Source: Pseudomonadota bacterium | GTDB taxonomy: Bacteria; Desulfobacterota; Syntrophia; Syntrophales; JADFWA01 | Length of the DNA: 7,577 nucleotides | Reading direction: 5' to 3' | NCBI GenBank assembly: GCA_015222855.1 | Contig: JADFWA010000190.1 | Span: 1 to 7,577 of the forward strand | Shown: piece after piece, positions 1-6,334 of the stretch | Position numbering within the stretch: the first letter of the stretch is position 1 | Layout of the letters: each line of letters opens with the position of its first letter | Notes under the pieces: generated by a model | Databases searched by the model: none | What the model saw: the letters and a program-made list of their open reading frames with translations, nothing else | What the model was told of the DNA's origin: nothing | Made by a program: the position numbers and the translations under genes

Positions 1-1
1 A

Positions 2-529
2 ACCTATTCAGACCCCTTCTCCCCTATTCTTATGGTCATGGCAAGACAACTGTCGAGCGGCTATCTGTACAAGCGTATCAGGGTTCAGGGCGGCGCTTAC
101 GGCGGGATGTGCCAATACAACCCAATGAGCGGCAGTTTCTCTTTCCTCTCGTACAGAGACCCCCATCTCGTTGAGACCTTGAAGGTCTACGATGATGCCG
201 TCGATTTTATATCCGGAAACAGGATTGAAGATGAAGAACTCGAAAAAGCGATCATCGGCGCCATAGGACTCCTCGATAAGCCGATGGACCCATCGGGCAG
301 GGGATACACCGCCATGATCCGCGCTTTTGCCGGCCTCACAGACAAAGACCGGCAGAAATTCCGCGACCGGATCTTTGATACCTCGGCAGAAACCCTTATG
401 GAAGCGGGCAACCGTTTCCTGGCGACGGAAGCAGAATCATCACCGGTCGCGGTATACGCGGCGGCCGAGCGCCTCAGCAAGGCGAATGAAACCCTGGAGA
501 CGGGGCTTGAAATCGAGGCGTTAGTATGA
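2..529 (+). CDS. M16C (PreP-like) zinc peptidase, C-terminal part only
   Basis: This is the 3' end of a large peptidase gene. The frame is open to the first base of the window, so the ATG at 32 is internal and the true start lies upstream. About 175 residues remain of a protein that is usually near 1000 residues in the presequence protease (M16C) family. Counting from Met at 32, the segment RVQGGAYGG (residues 17-25) matches the conserved Arg...Tyr pair (R17, Y23, six apart) that contacts substrate in the C-terminal half of M16 enzymes. SFLSYRDPHLVETL (36-49) is also typical of PreP relatives. The zinc-binding HXXEH motif belongs to the N-terminal domain and is outside the window, so activity cannot be judged. 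Family members degrade short unfolded peptides. The next gene starts 23 nt after the stop and is probably co-transcribed. Family assignment is confident; cellular location and substrate are not known. Confidence 0.9.
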   Translation, partial: TYSDPFSPILMVMARQLSSGYLYKRIRVQGGAYGGMCQYNPMSGSFSFLSYRDPHLVETLKVYDDAVDFISGNRIEDEELEKAIIGAIGLLDKPMDPSGRGYTAMIRAFAGLTDKDRQKFRDRIFDTSAETLMEAGNRFLATEAESSPVAVYAAAERLSKANETLETGLEIEALV

Positions 530-552
530 TAACCGGATTGTGAGGTGTCATC

Positions 553-1467
553 ATGAAGCGCAACACAACAATACTCCTTGCCGTCATATTTATTATTCTG
601 GCGGCAGTTGCGCTCGTACTTAACCGGGGAAAGTTAATCCCGGAGGCAGAGAAGAAACCTGTTAAGCCCGTCTATAAGGCTGAGAAAAAACCCCCTGCCA
701 TAAAGGAACCCGTAAGGGAAAAGATATCCAGAATCAAAAAAAAGCTGAAGCCTGCGGCGCCTGAAGAAAAGCCGGCAGAGATTTCAGAAACAGCAGCAAT
801 TGTCCGCCGGCCGGTTAAGGCTGAAAAAGGATATGATGAAATACATCAGGAGGTCATAAAATTTTTCGATTATCTGGATCAGAAAAACTATATCAAGGCC
901 TACAGACTGAAGGAGGGGACGTACAAACACTTTCTCAAACTCATGGGCAAATTGTCAGCCAAACTGCCGGTCGTATCCGGAGAAACGCAGGACATATATG
1001 TCCTGACACACAACATAGCCCATTTCTACAGAGTGATCGGGAAAAAGAACATCTCGCTGGTAAAAGATATCCTTTCGAATGAGAGTGTAATAATTGAACC
1101 GACGATGGGGTTGTTTTATGAGTGGATCACAAAAGGGATAGAAGACAAAAGAAAAGAGATCAAGACCTCGACCAAGGCCATTTATGAATATGCCGGGTTT
1201 TTCCTAAACACACTGGGAGGAAAGGCATACCTGTCAAGGAGGGGTTCCAGGACGAGAATACTTGTGACCTATTATTCCATTCTCACGCTCGATAAAGCCA
1301 ACACGGAAAATCTGAACCGTCACGGGATAAATATCCACCCCCTGCTGACCCTTCTTATGGATGATATGCGTAATCAGAAAAACCTGAGCCGGAAAGACGA
1401 ATATCTAAAAAGGCTGTATGCTATAAACACAGCCACTAGGTCACCAAGGCACAAAGGGGAAAAGTGA
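553..1467 (+). CDS. Membrane-anchored protein of unknown function with Lys/Pro-rich linker
   Basis: I do not recognise this 304-residue protein. The start is well supported: GAGGTG at 542-547 lies 5 nt before the ATG. Residues 1-5 are short and basic and are followed by a hydrophobic helix at about 7-23, which reads as an uncleaved membrane anchor (no lipobox Cys is visible). Residues 25-92 are rich in Lys, Pro and Glu with repeated EKKP-like segments, resembling the extended periplasmic spacers of TonB-type or cell-wall-spanning proteins. Residues 93-292 look like a mostly helical globular domain with aromatic patches (KFFDYLDQKNYIKAY; GLFYEWITKGI). Residues 294-304 are encoded by an intergenic repeat and are probably not part of the original fold. 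It follows the M16 peptidase gene by 23 nt, suggesting one operon, but nothing in the sequence shows a functional link. Extracytoplasmic location is inferred from the anchor. Confidence 0.8.
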   Translation: MKRNTTILLAVIFIILAAVALVLNRGKLIPEAEKKPVKPVYKAEKKPPAIKEPVREKISRIKKKLKPAAPEEKPAEISETAAIVRRPVKAEKGYDEIHQEVIKFFDYLDQKNYIKAYRLKEGTYKHFLKLMGKLSAKLPVVSGETQDIYVLTHNIAHFYRVIGKKNISLVKDILSNESVIIEPTMGLFYEWITKGIEDKRKEIKTSTKAIYEYAGFFLNTLGGKAYLSRRGSRTRILVTYYSILTLDKANTENLNRHGINIHPLLTLLMDDMRNQKNLSRKDEYLKRLYAINTATRSPRHKGEK

Positions 1468-1497
1468 ATTACATCTTAGTGACTTCGTGTCTTGGTG
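1434..1497. repeat. Imperfect inverted repeat made of 8-nt units (CACNAAGN)
   Basis: The left arm (1434-1457) is three consecutive octamers that each fit CACNARGN. The right arm (1474-1497) is three octamers that, on the other strand, fit CACNAAGN. The best-paired core is 1442-1456 against 1483-1497, with 13 of 15 positions complementary. AGCCAC at 1431-1436 is also the exact complement of GTGGCT at 1495-1500. The repeat fills the space between two convergent genes: the left arm lies inside the end of the upstream coding region and the right arm ends 7 nt from the stop codon of the minus-strand gene. There is no T-run after either arm, so a standard intrinsic terminator is unlikely, although a hairpin could still protect 3' ends. 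It resembles dispersed intergenic repeats that I associate with environmental bacterial genomes; that is from memory. Confidence 0.7.
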
Positions 1498-1503
1498 GCT
1501 AAA

Positions 1504-2688
1504 TCACAGCTTCGATAAAATTCCCTTATTTCTCCTGTACCACAGGTTGGGAATTAATTTATATAAAAACCTCGATACCGGTCCGATATACTCCTTGTTC
1601 CTCCTGTCGAACTGGCAGGCCTGTATTATTCTCTCTTTAATCTCCTCTTTGGTACCGCCCTCGTTGAATATTTTATAGGCACAATTGAACAAAGGACTGT
1701 ACATATTTTTCTTCTCAAGATATCTGTATACATTCCTGATGGTATTGGGGCCCTCGGGAGTTCCGTCGATCTTTTCCAGCACCTTGATATTTGTTTCTAT
1801 AGGGTTTCCATTGAATAATTCATAGAAGAATGTACCATATCTATAATTTTTGCTCGCATCTGAAGAGACGGTAATATACAGATCCCCTACCCCCGCCTGG
1901 CTGTGAAATGCCTGGAAACTGCCGCCCAGCAGTTTTGACAGTGATCTTATTTCAACACCGGACCTGGCAAATATAGTCCCCGGGAGAGAAGCTCCAAGAT
2001 TCAGGCAGTCGGTAATCCCCTTTATATTCGCCACGATATTCTTAAGCGCCCCGCACGCCTCGACACCGACAATATCAAAGTTGTAATATGACGTCAGTTC
2101 CTTTCTATTGCATTTTATAATGTCCGTCCTTACGATCTCCGACATTTTCCTGTTGCCGGCAATGGTCACGCATACCGGTTTTCCCAGCGCTATATCCACA
2201 TCAAAGAAAGGCCCTCCCATACACACAACTTCATACTTATGCCTTAAATCAAACAGACTGTTATTTATCAACTGTGACGGGGTTATCAGTTCCCTTGTTT
2301 TTTCATCTGAAGCCAGACCCTTGATCGGTGATATGAGACAGGTACTTCCATTTTTCTTGGCGATTATCGGCTTCAGGTAGTTCAGCAGTTCGGGAAGCCT
2401 GTTCATCGTAATGGAAAGAATAATGAAGTCGTTTTCCTCTACAACTCTTTCCAGATCGTTTGTAGCAGACACATTGGGGGATAATCTCGGAACTTTTTCC
2501 CTGCCACCCAATATTTTTCCAAGATCATCCGTCAGGTGCTTCGGGTTTAGATGCTCTTCATTTATTACACGGCACAATTCGGCATCATGATAATAAATCG
2601 TGACCTCTCTATCGTCCCTTCCGAGCTTATAAGCCAGAGAAGTTCCAAGTCTGCCGGGTCCAATTATCGCGATTTTACTTGAATCCAA
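1504..2688 (-). CDS. gpsA: NAD(P)-dependent glycerol-3-phosphate dehydrogenase-like protein
   Basis: The predicted enzyme interconverts dihydroxyacetone phosphate and sn-glycerol-3-phosphate in the cytoplasm. With the TTG start chosen here it has 394 residues. A GTG at 2716-2718 would add ten residues but has no Shine-Dalgarno sequence. From the TTG, the Rossmann motif is IGPGRLG (9-15), SPIKGL (120-125) carries the first conserved Lys, GGPFFDVDIALGKP (158-171) matches the GPSFA loop, and GALKN (213-217) carries the catalytic Lys. GVGDLYIT (266-273) and SKNYRYG (279-285) follow. The position usually Arg in the RN motif is Lys (K280). The segment GPNTIRNVY (313-321) looks more like eukaryotic GPD1 than E. 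coli GpsA. About 45 extra residues at the C-terminus exceed the usual ~335-340 length. The gene looks more AT-rich than its neighbours (for example 20 G+C in 1801-1860 against 33 in 61-120). The fold is confident; exact substrate is less so. Confidence 0.83.
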   Translation of the reverse strand: MDSSKIAIIGPGRLGTSLAYKLGRDDREVTIYYHDAELCRVINEEHLNPKHLTDDLGKILGGREKVPRLSPNVSATNDLERVVEENDFIILSITMNRLPELLNYLKPIIAKKNGSTCLISPIKGLASDEKTRELITPSQLINNSLFDLRHKYEVVCMGGPFFDVDIALGKPVCVTIAGNRKMSEIVRTDIIKCNRKELTSYYNFDIVGVEACGALKNIVANIKGITDCLNLGASLPGTIFARSGVEIRSLSKLLGGSFQAFHSQAGVGDLYITVSSDASKNYRYGTFFYELFNGNPIETNIKVLEKIDGTPEGPNTIRNVYRYLEKKNMYSPLFNCAYKIFNEGGTKEEIKERIIQACQFDRRNKEYIGPVSRFLYKLIPNLWYRRNKGILSKL

Positions 2689-2693
2689 ACTAT

Positions 2694-2698
2694 CCTCC
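2694..2698 (-). promoter_or_regulatory. Ribosome binding site deciding a TTG start of the gpsA-like gene
   Basis: On the minus strand GGAGG lies 5 nt before TTG (2686-2688), which begins the protein just ahead of the Rossmann beta strand. The upstream in-frame GTG at 2716-2718 is preceded only by a pyrimidine-rich run and CCCGGTAGCC, with no purine-rich site. This favours TTG. Confidence 0.65.
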
Positions 2699-2744
2699 GT
2701 ATCTCCTCTCCGGTTCACAGGCTACCGGGAAAAAGGAAAAAGTT

Positions 2745-2774
2745 AGTATAGGTAAAAGGAGTCCTGTCTGTCAA
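2745..2774 (-). promoter_or_regulatory. Sigma70-type promoter of the gpsA-like gene
   Basis: On the minus strand there is TTGACA (2769-2774, a perfect -35), an 18-nt spacer, and TATACT (2745-2750, five of six -10 bases). Transcription would start near 2738, about 50 nt before the TTG start codon and 20 nt before the GTG alternative. The promoter lies just downstream of the terminator of the CoA-transferase operon, so this gene appears to be transcribed on its own. Confidence 0.75.
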
Positions 2775-2793
2775 ATAAAAATAACCGACCGAA

Positions 2794-2833
2794 AACGAAA
2801 AAGCTGAACCACAGAGGGTTCAGCTTTTTCGTT
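2794..2833 (-). terminator. Perfect 17-bp hairpin, intrinsic terminator of the CoA-transferase operon
   Basis: Arms 2794-2810 and 2817-2833 are exact complements around a 6-nt loop. On the minus strand the stem core GGTTCAGC is followed by TTTTTCGTTTTC, a T-rich tract typical of a rho-independent terminator, with A residues at the base of the other arm. It lies 77 nt past the gctB stop and just before the promoter of the next minus-strand gene, as expected for an insulating terminator. The symmetry could allow action in both directions. Confidence 0.85.
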
Positions 2834-2858
2834 ATTCATCATTACAACTGTTCTTAAT

Positions 2859-2891
2859 CCATCCTTGCCCCCTTTAGTAAAGGGGGGATGG
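2859..2891. repeat. G/C-run palindromic intergenic repeat
   Basis: The inner arms CCCCCTTT (2868-2875) and AAAGGGGG (2879-2886) surround a 3-nt loop. CCATCC (2859-2864) and GGATGG (2886-2891) are also complementary and extend the stem with a small bulge. The sequence lies 19 nt after the gctB stop codon. The 3' flank GGGGGGATGGAGGAATT resembles the reverse complement of 6331-6350, so this appears to be one copy of a dispersed repeat family with a second, longer copy between manC and manA. It could also stabilise the 3' end of the gctAB transcript. Confidence 0.65.
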
Positions 2892-2909
2892 AGGAATTTT
2901 AATCTTAAA

Positions 2910-3695
2910 TTACTTTGCGACCTTTCTCTTCAAGAAGTACCCCTCAGGATCACACTCTTCTCTCAGCAGTCTCAAATCCTCGTCGGTCGGCTCTTTCATA
3001 TCCGTCAGATCCGGTGAAATCAATAACTCAAAGCTAACCAATTCCTGGATATCTTCCGCGGTTTTTCCCGGCAGTACTTCAAGCAACATCATCCTCCGGG
3101 TTTCCTCATCAAAACCAAACAGCGCCTGATTTGTAATGACCCTGTAAGGTCCCGAACCCATAACTCCCGCTTTTCTTCTATAATCCGGCTCTCCATCACC
3201 AAACCCTATGCTCGTCACAAAGTCAAGTTTTTCAACGAACCTTCTCTTCTCCAGGGCCATTATTGCGATGGTCTTCTCGCAGTTTGCCGCCATCGCTCCG
3301 GCGCCACCGCTCCCCGGAAACCTGACTCCGGGCTTTGAATAGGTGCCTCCTTCAAAGTGCGAATTGATATTTCCATGCATATCTATCTGAGCGCCACCGA
3401 TGAAGGCGTAGTCGGCATATCCCCTTTGCGTCAACTCAAAGGCGCCGCAAAGCCCCTTTGCATAAACGGCCTTACGAAAAGCCCTGGTGTCACCAACGGA
3501 GAGCGGCAATCCCTGTTCAAGAACCGCCCCCAACGAGCCGGCTTCAAATATCATGTTAAGATTCGGAGCATGCGTAAGCTGGGCATGCATTGAAGCAATT
3601 ATCGGCAGACCAGTTCCGACGAACACTATTGTTTCATCTTCCAATACTCTTGAGCCTGTATAAGCTATCATTTCAAACGGACCATATTCAGCCAT
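2910..3695 (-). CDS. gctB: Glutaconate-type CoA-transferase, beta subunit
   Basis: This is the catalytic subunit of a family I CoA-transferase, which moves CoA between an acyl-CoA and a free carboxylic acid in the cytoplasm. The 261 residues are close to the ~266 of Acidaminococcus fermentans GctB, and the resemblance, judged from memory, runs the whole length: VGTGLP (26-31), FEAGSLGA with Glu51 at the position of the catalytic Glu that forms the glutamyl-CoA thioester, GGAQID (100-105), GSGGAG (128-133) and EKRRF (149-153). A strong AGGAGG site lies 5 nt before the ATG. The alpha-subunit gene ends 53 nt upstream on the same strand, so the two form an operon closed by the hairpin at 2794-2833. 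Family and subunit are clear; the acid substrate is not. Glutaconate is only the best-studied case, and related pairs act on other dicarboxylic or ring-cleavage acids. Confidence 0.9.
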   Translation of the reverse strand: MAEYGPFEMIAYTGSRVLEDETIVFVGTGLPIIASMHAQLTHAPNLNMIFEAGSLGAVLEQGLPLSVGDTRAFRKAVYAKGLCGAFELTQRGYADYAFIGGAQIDMHGNINSHFEGGTYSKPGVRFPGSGGAGAMAANCEKTIAIMALEKRRFVEKLDFVTSIGFGDGEPDYRRKAGVMGSGPYRVITNQALFGFDEETRRMMLLEVLPGKTAEDIQELVSFELLISPDLTDMKEPTDEDLRLLREECDPEGYFLKRKVAK

Positions 3696-3748
3696 TTTTT
3701 CCTCCTTAAGATATTATTTAGCGCCTTAATGCATTAATTGAACAACCA

Positions 3749-4831
3749 TCAATCTATAAGTATCGGCTGCACACCATCCATCTGCCTCAGTTCCTTAAGC
3801 TTATTGTAAGGACGTGTGGCCAGAAAATCGTCAAAGGTTTCGCAACCAAAGATATATTTGTCGTAGTATTTCTTGAGCTTATCCTTGTTCCCGGTTTTCC
3901 TGAACTCATCGCTTATGCCTCTGAACTCCTGGAATTCCGGCATATCGAACCAGTAATATCCGTAACATGCCCCTGGGTAGCCTCCAAAAGGCTGCTCAAT
4001 CAGTGCATCCACAGCGGGATAGGGAATTTCGGTAAGATTTGGATATTTGCGTATATTGTCGGTAGGAATAATCTGCTCCGTAGTCACTATGGTGTGGGCA
4101 GCAGCAACGGCTATTTCAGGACAGGTACAGTGAGCGCCAAATATCCTGCTATTGCCATACATGTCCGCTACCGGCACATGTATGATACCAACATCCGGGT
4201 GACAGGCCGGAACCAGGTATACATCCTCTTTTGTAAACGGGCACTCTATCATCCTTCCCCTGTTTACCAGCTCCATATCGGAACCGCCATGATCCCGTGT
4301 CGGTATGAAGGGGATGCCCATTGCCGCAGCCTTGAACCTCACAGACATTCCATAGTTTGTGTAGTCATCGAGTTGAATCATACCGTTGGTGACAAGGTAA
4401 CGGAAAAGAGGGGCTATTCCTATTACCTCATATCCCCACCAGGACAGCTCAACGCGCTTGATTGACACGTGGTCAGGATCTACAATCATTGCGCCGGCTA
4501 ACAATTCAGCACATAAGGAAGTGGACTGAAAAGACAATGTCAGGTCCTTTACACCTTTCCTGATTATCTCGTGTATAATGGAAACAGGAACACGGGTGTT
4601 CACAAACCCGCCGATACCGAGGTTCATTCCATCCTTGATATACTTATCCACCGCCTCCTTCAGGGTTGTCCTCTTGTCATGCAACCCCTTTTCCTTTGCT
4701 ACCGCCGCTTTCCTTGCTTCAAAAGGTGTGGGGCCCCAATACTCAAATGGTTCCTGCCCCTTTTTCTTAATTTCATCAGGTTGCAAACCGGTAATATTAC
4801 GTATGTCCGAACTCTTCATTAGTTTGTCCAT
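3749..4831 (-). CDS. gctA: Glutaconate-type CoA-transferase, alpha subunit
   Basis: This is the partner of the beta subunit encoded just downstream; both are needed for CoA transfer. From about residue 54 the protein follows GctA: TLKEAVDKYIKDG (56-68), the glycine motif GIGGF (72-76) followed by NTRVP (78-82, the Arg being shared with GctA), LDDYTNYGMSVRFKAAAMGIPFIP (154-177), PACHPDVGIIHVP (208-220), EIAVAAAHTIVT (239-250), and PFGGYPGACYGYY (281-293). Residues 1-53 are an N-terminal extension that A. fermentans GctA (320 residues) lacks. The start is supported by GGGAGG 6 nt before the ATG; an internal Met5 would change little. It is the first gene of the operon, with a promoter at 4959-4987 and a leader of about 120 nt containing a hairpin. 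No decarboxylase or dehydratase of the glutaconate pathway is in the window, so the substrate remains open. Confidence 0.9.
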   Translation of the reverse strand: MDKLMKSSDIRNITGLQPDEIKKKGQEPFEYWGPTPFEARKAAVAKEKGLHDKRTTLKEAVDKYIKDGMNLGIGGFVNTRVPVSIIHEIIRKGVKDLTLSFQSTSLCAELLAGAMIVDPDHVSIKRVELSWWGYEVIGIAPLFRYLVTNGMIQLDDYTNYGMSVRFKAAAMGIPFIPTRDHGGSDMELVNRGRMIECPFTKEDVYLVPACHPDVGIIHVPVADMYGNSRIFGAHCTCPEIAVAAAHTIVTTEQIIPTDNIRKYPNLTEIPYPAVDALIEQPFGGYPGACYGYYWFDMPEFQEFRGISDEFRKTGNKDKLKKYYDKYIFGCETFDDFLATRPYNKLKELRQMDGVQPILID

Positions 4832-4867
4832 TTATAACCTCCCAATTGACTCATAAGATTTTTTTCT

Positions 4868-4911
4868 TTGCTCCCTGCCCCGGATAGTGGCACTGTTTTT
4901 ACTGGGAGCAA
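4868..4911 (-). promoter_or_regulatory. Stem-loop in the 5' leader of gctAB
   Basis: TTGCTCCC (4868-4875) and GGGAGCAA (4904-4911) are exact complements. Nested inside, TGCC (4876-4879) pairs with GGCA (4889-4892), giving an 8+4 bp helix with an 11-nt bulge on the RNA 5' side and a 9-nt loop. The structure lies between the predicted transcription start (about 4952) and the gctA ribosome binding site. It is followed by an A-rich rather than a T-rich tract, so it is not an intrinsic terminator. A role in leader control, or as an operator, is possible but unproven. I do not recognise it as a known riboswitch. Confidence 0.4.
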
Positions 4912-4958
4912 CCCCATACTCCTTGATTCCGACAAAACTTCACCGCACAAATGAAGGG

Positions 4959-4987
4959 CATATACTAAAACGGTGCTTAGTAGTCAA
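4959..4987 (-). promoter_or_regulatory. Sigma70-type promoter of gctAB
   Basis: On the minus strand TTGACT (4982-4987) is followed by a 17-nt spacer and TATATG (4959-4964). Five of six -35 bases and four of six -10 bases match the consensus, with optimal spacing. The start of transcription would be near 4952, leaving a leader of about 120 nt before gctA. Confidence 0.6.
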
Positions 4988-5184
4988 GTAGAAAATGAAC
5001 AAAAAAAGCGTACATTTTCAAAGTTTTTCAGCATGGTAAGGCAGGACATCTTTTCTCAATCCGTAACTCCGGTCGCGTGGATAACCCTCACCACTTATTA
5101 TATGAACCGTAAAAACAAATTATTAGGCTATTTTGCGATCTGGCGTCGATAAATTAACTGGTTTTATAAAATACGGTTAATGGC

Positions 5185-5210
5185 TTGACCGTGTTTTATT
5201 TTTATATAAT
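5185..5210 (+). promoter_or_regulatory. Probable manCA promoter with short spacer
   Basis: TTGACC (5185-5190) and a perfect TATAAT (5205-5210) lie upstream of manC, but only 14 nt separate them, shorter than the usual 16-18. Either the -10 element works with a weaker -35, or TAATAA (5207-5212) is used with a 16-nt spacer. AACAT (5211-5215) and ATGTT (5222-5226) form a small inverted repeat just downstream that could be a binding site. The leader to manC would be about 45 nt. Confidence 0.4.
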
Positions 5211-5263
5211 AACATGACAATATGTTGTAATATGGATTTGTAAAATTTAACAGGAGTTAAAAC

Positions 5264-6334
5264 ATGTACGCAGTAATCATGGCAGGAGGCAGGGGTACCA
5301 GGTTCTGGCCAAAAAGCAGGGAAAAAATGCCGAAACACCTGCTGGACATCTTCGGCAAGAAAACAATCATACAGGAAACCGTCGAAAGGATTGAACCTTT
5401 AATCCCGGCAAAGAACATCCTGATTGTGACGGGCGCCAGCCATTCCGACGAGGTTATACGGCAACTGCCCGAACTGCCGGAGGAAAATATAATCATCGAA
5501 CCGGTCGGCAGGAATACCGCCCCCTGTATCGGTCTGGCGGCGATGTATATCAAGAAGATGAACCCGGAAGGTGTCATGGTCGTGCTCCCATCGGACCACT
5601 ATATTCCCGATGAAGAGGTCTTCCGGCGCACACTTGCCATAGCCTCCGAGATGGCACAAAGGGGTAATTATCTTCTGACCATAGGGATAAAGCCAACCGG
5701 TCCCGAAACCGGTTACGGCTACATGGAACAGGGAGAACCGGTGGCCGCCGTAATGGGCGAAGATGTATTCCAGGTCAGGTCATTCCGGGAAAAACCGGAT
5801 ATCGAGCAGGCAGAGGCCTTTTTGCGGGATGGAGGCTTTTTCTGGAACAGCGGGATGTTTATATGGAAGGCCTCGACCATACTGCATGAGATAGAGAAAC
5901 TGCTTCCCGACCTTTACGAAGGGCTTTTGAAGATAGAGGCTGCTATCGGTACCGACAGGGAAAAGGACGTTATCGGTAAAGTGTACCGGGAGATTGCCCC
6001 CATTTCCGTAGATTACGGTGTCATGGAAAAGTCCGGTGAAACACTGCTGGTCAGGGGAGAATTCGGCTGGAGTGACGTGGGAAGCTGGAACGCCCTGTGG
6101 GAGGTGTGGGATAAAGATGAAAACGGCAACGCCGTCAGGGGACGCCTTGTTAGCGTGGATTCTTCCAATTCACTTGTTTACAGCCCCGATAAGCTGGTAG
6201 CCTTGGTGGGGGTGGAAGATCTGGTCGTTGTGGAAACGGCGGACTCCATTCTGGTATGCAAAAGGGAGGCGTCTCAAGATGTGAAGAAGCTGGTGGAGAT
6301 GCTTGAAGAAAAGAATATGAAAGAATACCTTTAA
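5264..6334 (+). CDS. manC: Mannose-1-phosphate guanylyltransferase, short single-domain form
   Basis: The enzyme makes GDP-mannose and pyrophosphate from mannose-1-phosphate and GTP in the cytoplasm, supplying mannose, and after conversion fucose or rhamnose, to surface glycans. The 356 residues cover only the nucleotidyltransferase domain and lack the phosphomannose isomerase domain of the ~480-residue bifunctional form; here that activity comes from the next gene. Visible motifs are GGRGTRFWP (8-16) with Lys24 in MPKHLL, EPVGRNTAP (79-87), LPSDH (108-112) with metal-binding Asp111, ETGYGYM (148-154), FREKP (174-178), FFWNSGMF (192-199), SVDYGVMEKS (248-257) and GWSDVGSW (268-275). AGGAG at 5252-5256 lies 7 nt before the ATG. 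The stop codon sits at the edge of a repeat that fills the 91-nt gap to manA. All key residues are present, so the gene looks intact and active. Confidence 0.95.
   Translation: MYAVIMAGGRGTRFWPKSREKMPKHLLDIFGKKTIIQETVERIEPLIPAKNILIVTGASHSDEVIRQLPELPEENIIIEPVGRNTAPCIGLAAMYIKKMNPEGVMVVLPSDHYIPDEEVFRRTLAIASEMAQRGNYLLTIGIKPTGPETGYGYMEQGEPVAAVMGEDVFQVRSFREKPDIEQAEAFLRDGGFFWNSGMFIWKASTILHEIEKLLPDLYEGLLKIEAAIGTDREKDVIGKVYREIAPISVDYGVMEKSGETLLVRGEFGWSDVGSWNALWEVWDKDENGNAVRGRLVSVDSSNSLVYSPDKLVALVGVEDLVVVETADSILVCKREASQDVKKLVEMLEEKNMKEYL

Larger units (their letters stand above)
4832..5263. other. Divergent intergenic region between the gctAB and manCA operons
   Basis: These 432 bases contain no coding region that I can support. 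The left half holds the minus-strand gctA leader and promoter and the right half the probable manC promoter, entered separately. The middle (about 4990-5180) is AT-rich, with short symmetric pieces such as AACCGTA (5105-5111) and TACGGTT (5172-5178) that are too far apart and too short to interpret. No tRNA-like fold or recognised riboswitch is evident by eye. Confidence 0.6.

Noticed and set aside
1434..1497. Bidirectional intrinsic terminator for the convergent genes
   Set aside because: The arms are mismatched and no T-run follows in either direction; the octamer pattern fits a repeat better.
1487..1678. Plus-strand open frame of 63 codons
   Set aside because: It overlaps the 3' end of the dehydrogenase gene on the other strand, starts inside the repeat arm, has no ribosome binding site and its product resembles nothing I know.
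4571..4856. Plus-strand open frames antisense to gctA
   Set aside because: The minus-strand frame matches GctA along its length; these are shadows without family features.
5181..5195. Sigma54 promoter upstream of manC (TGGCTTG...)
   Set aside because: A GG doublet exists, but the required GC ten nucleotides downstream is TT.
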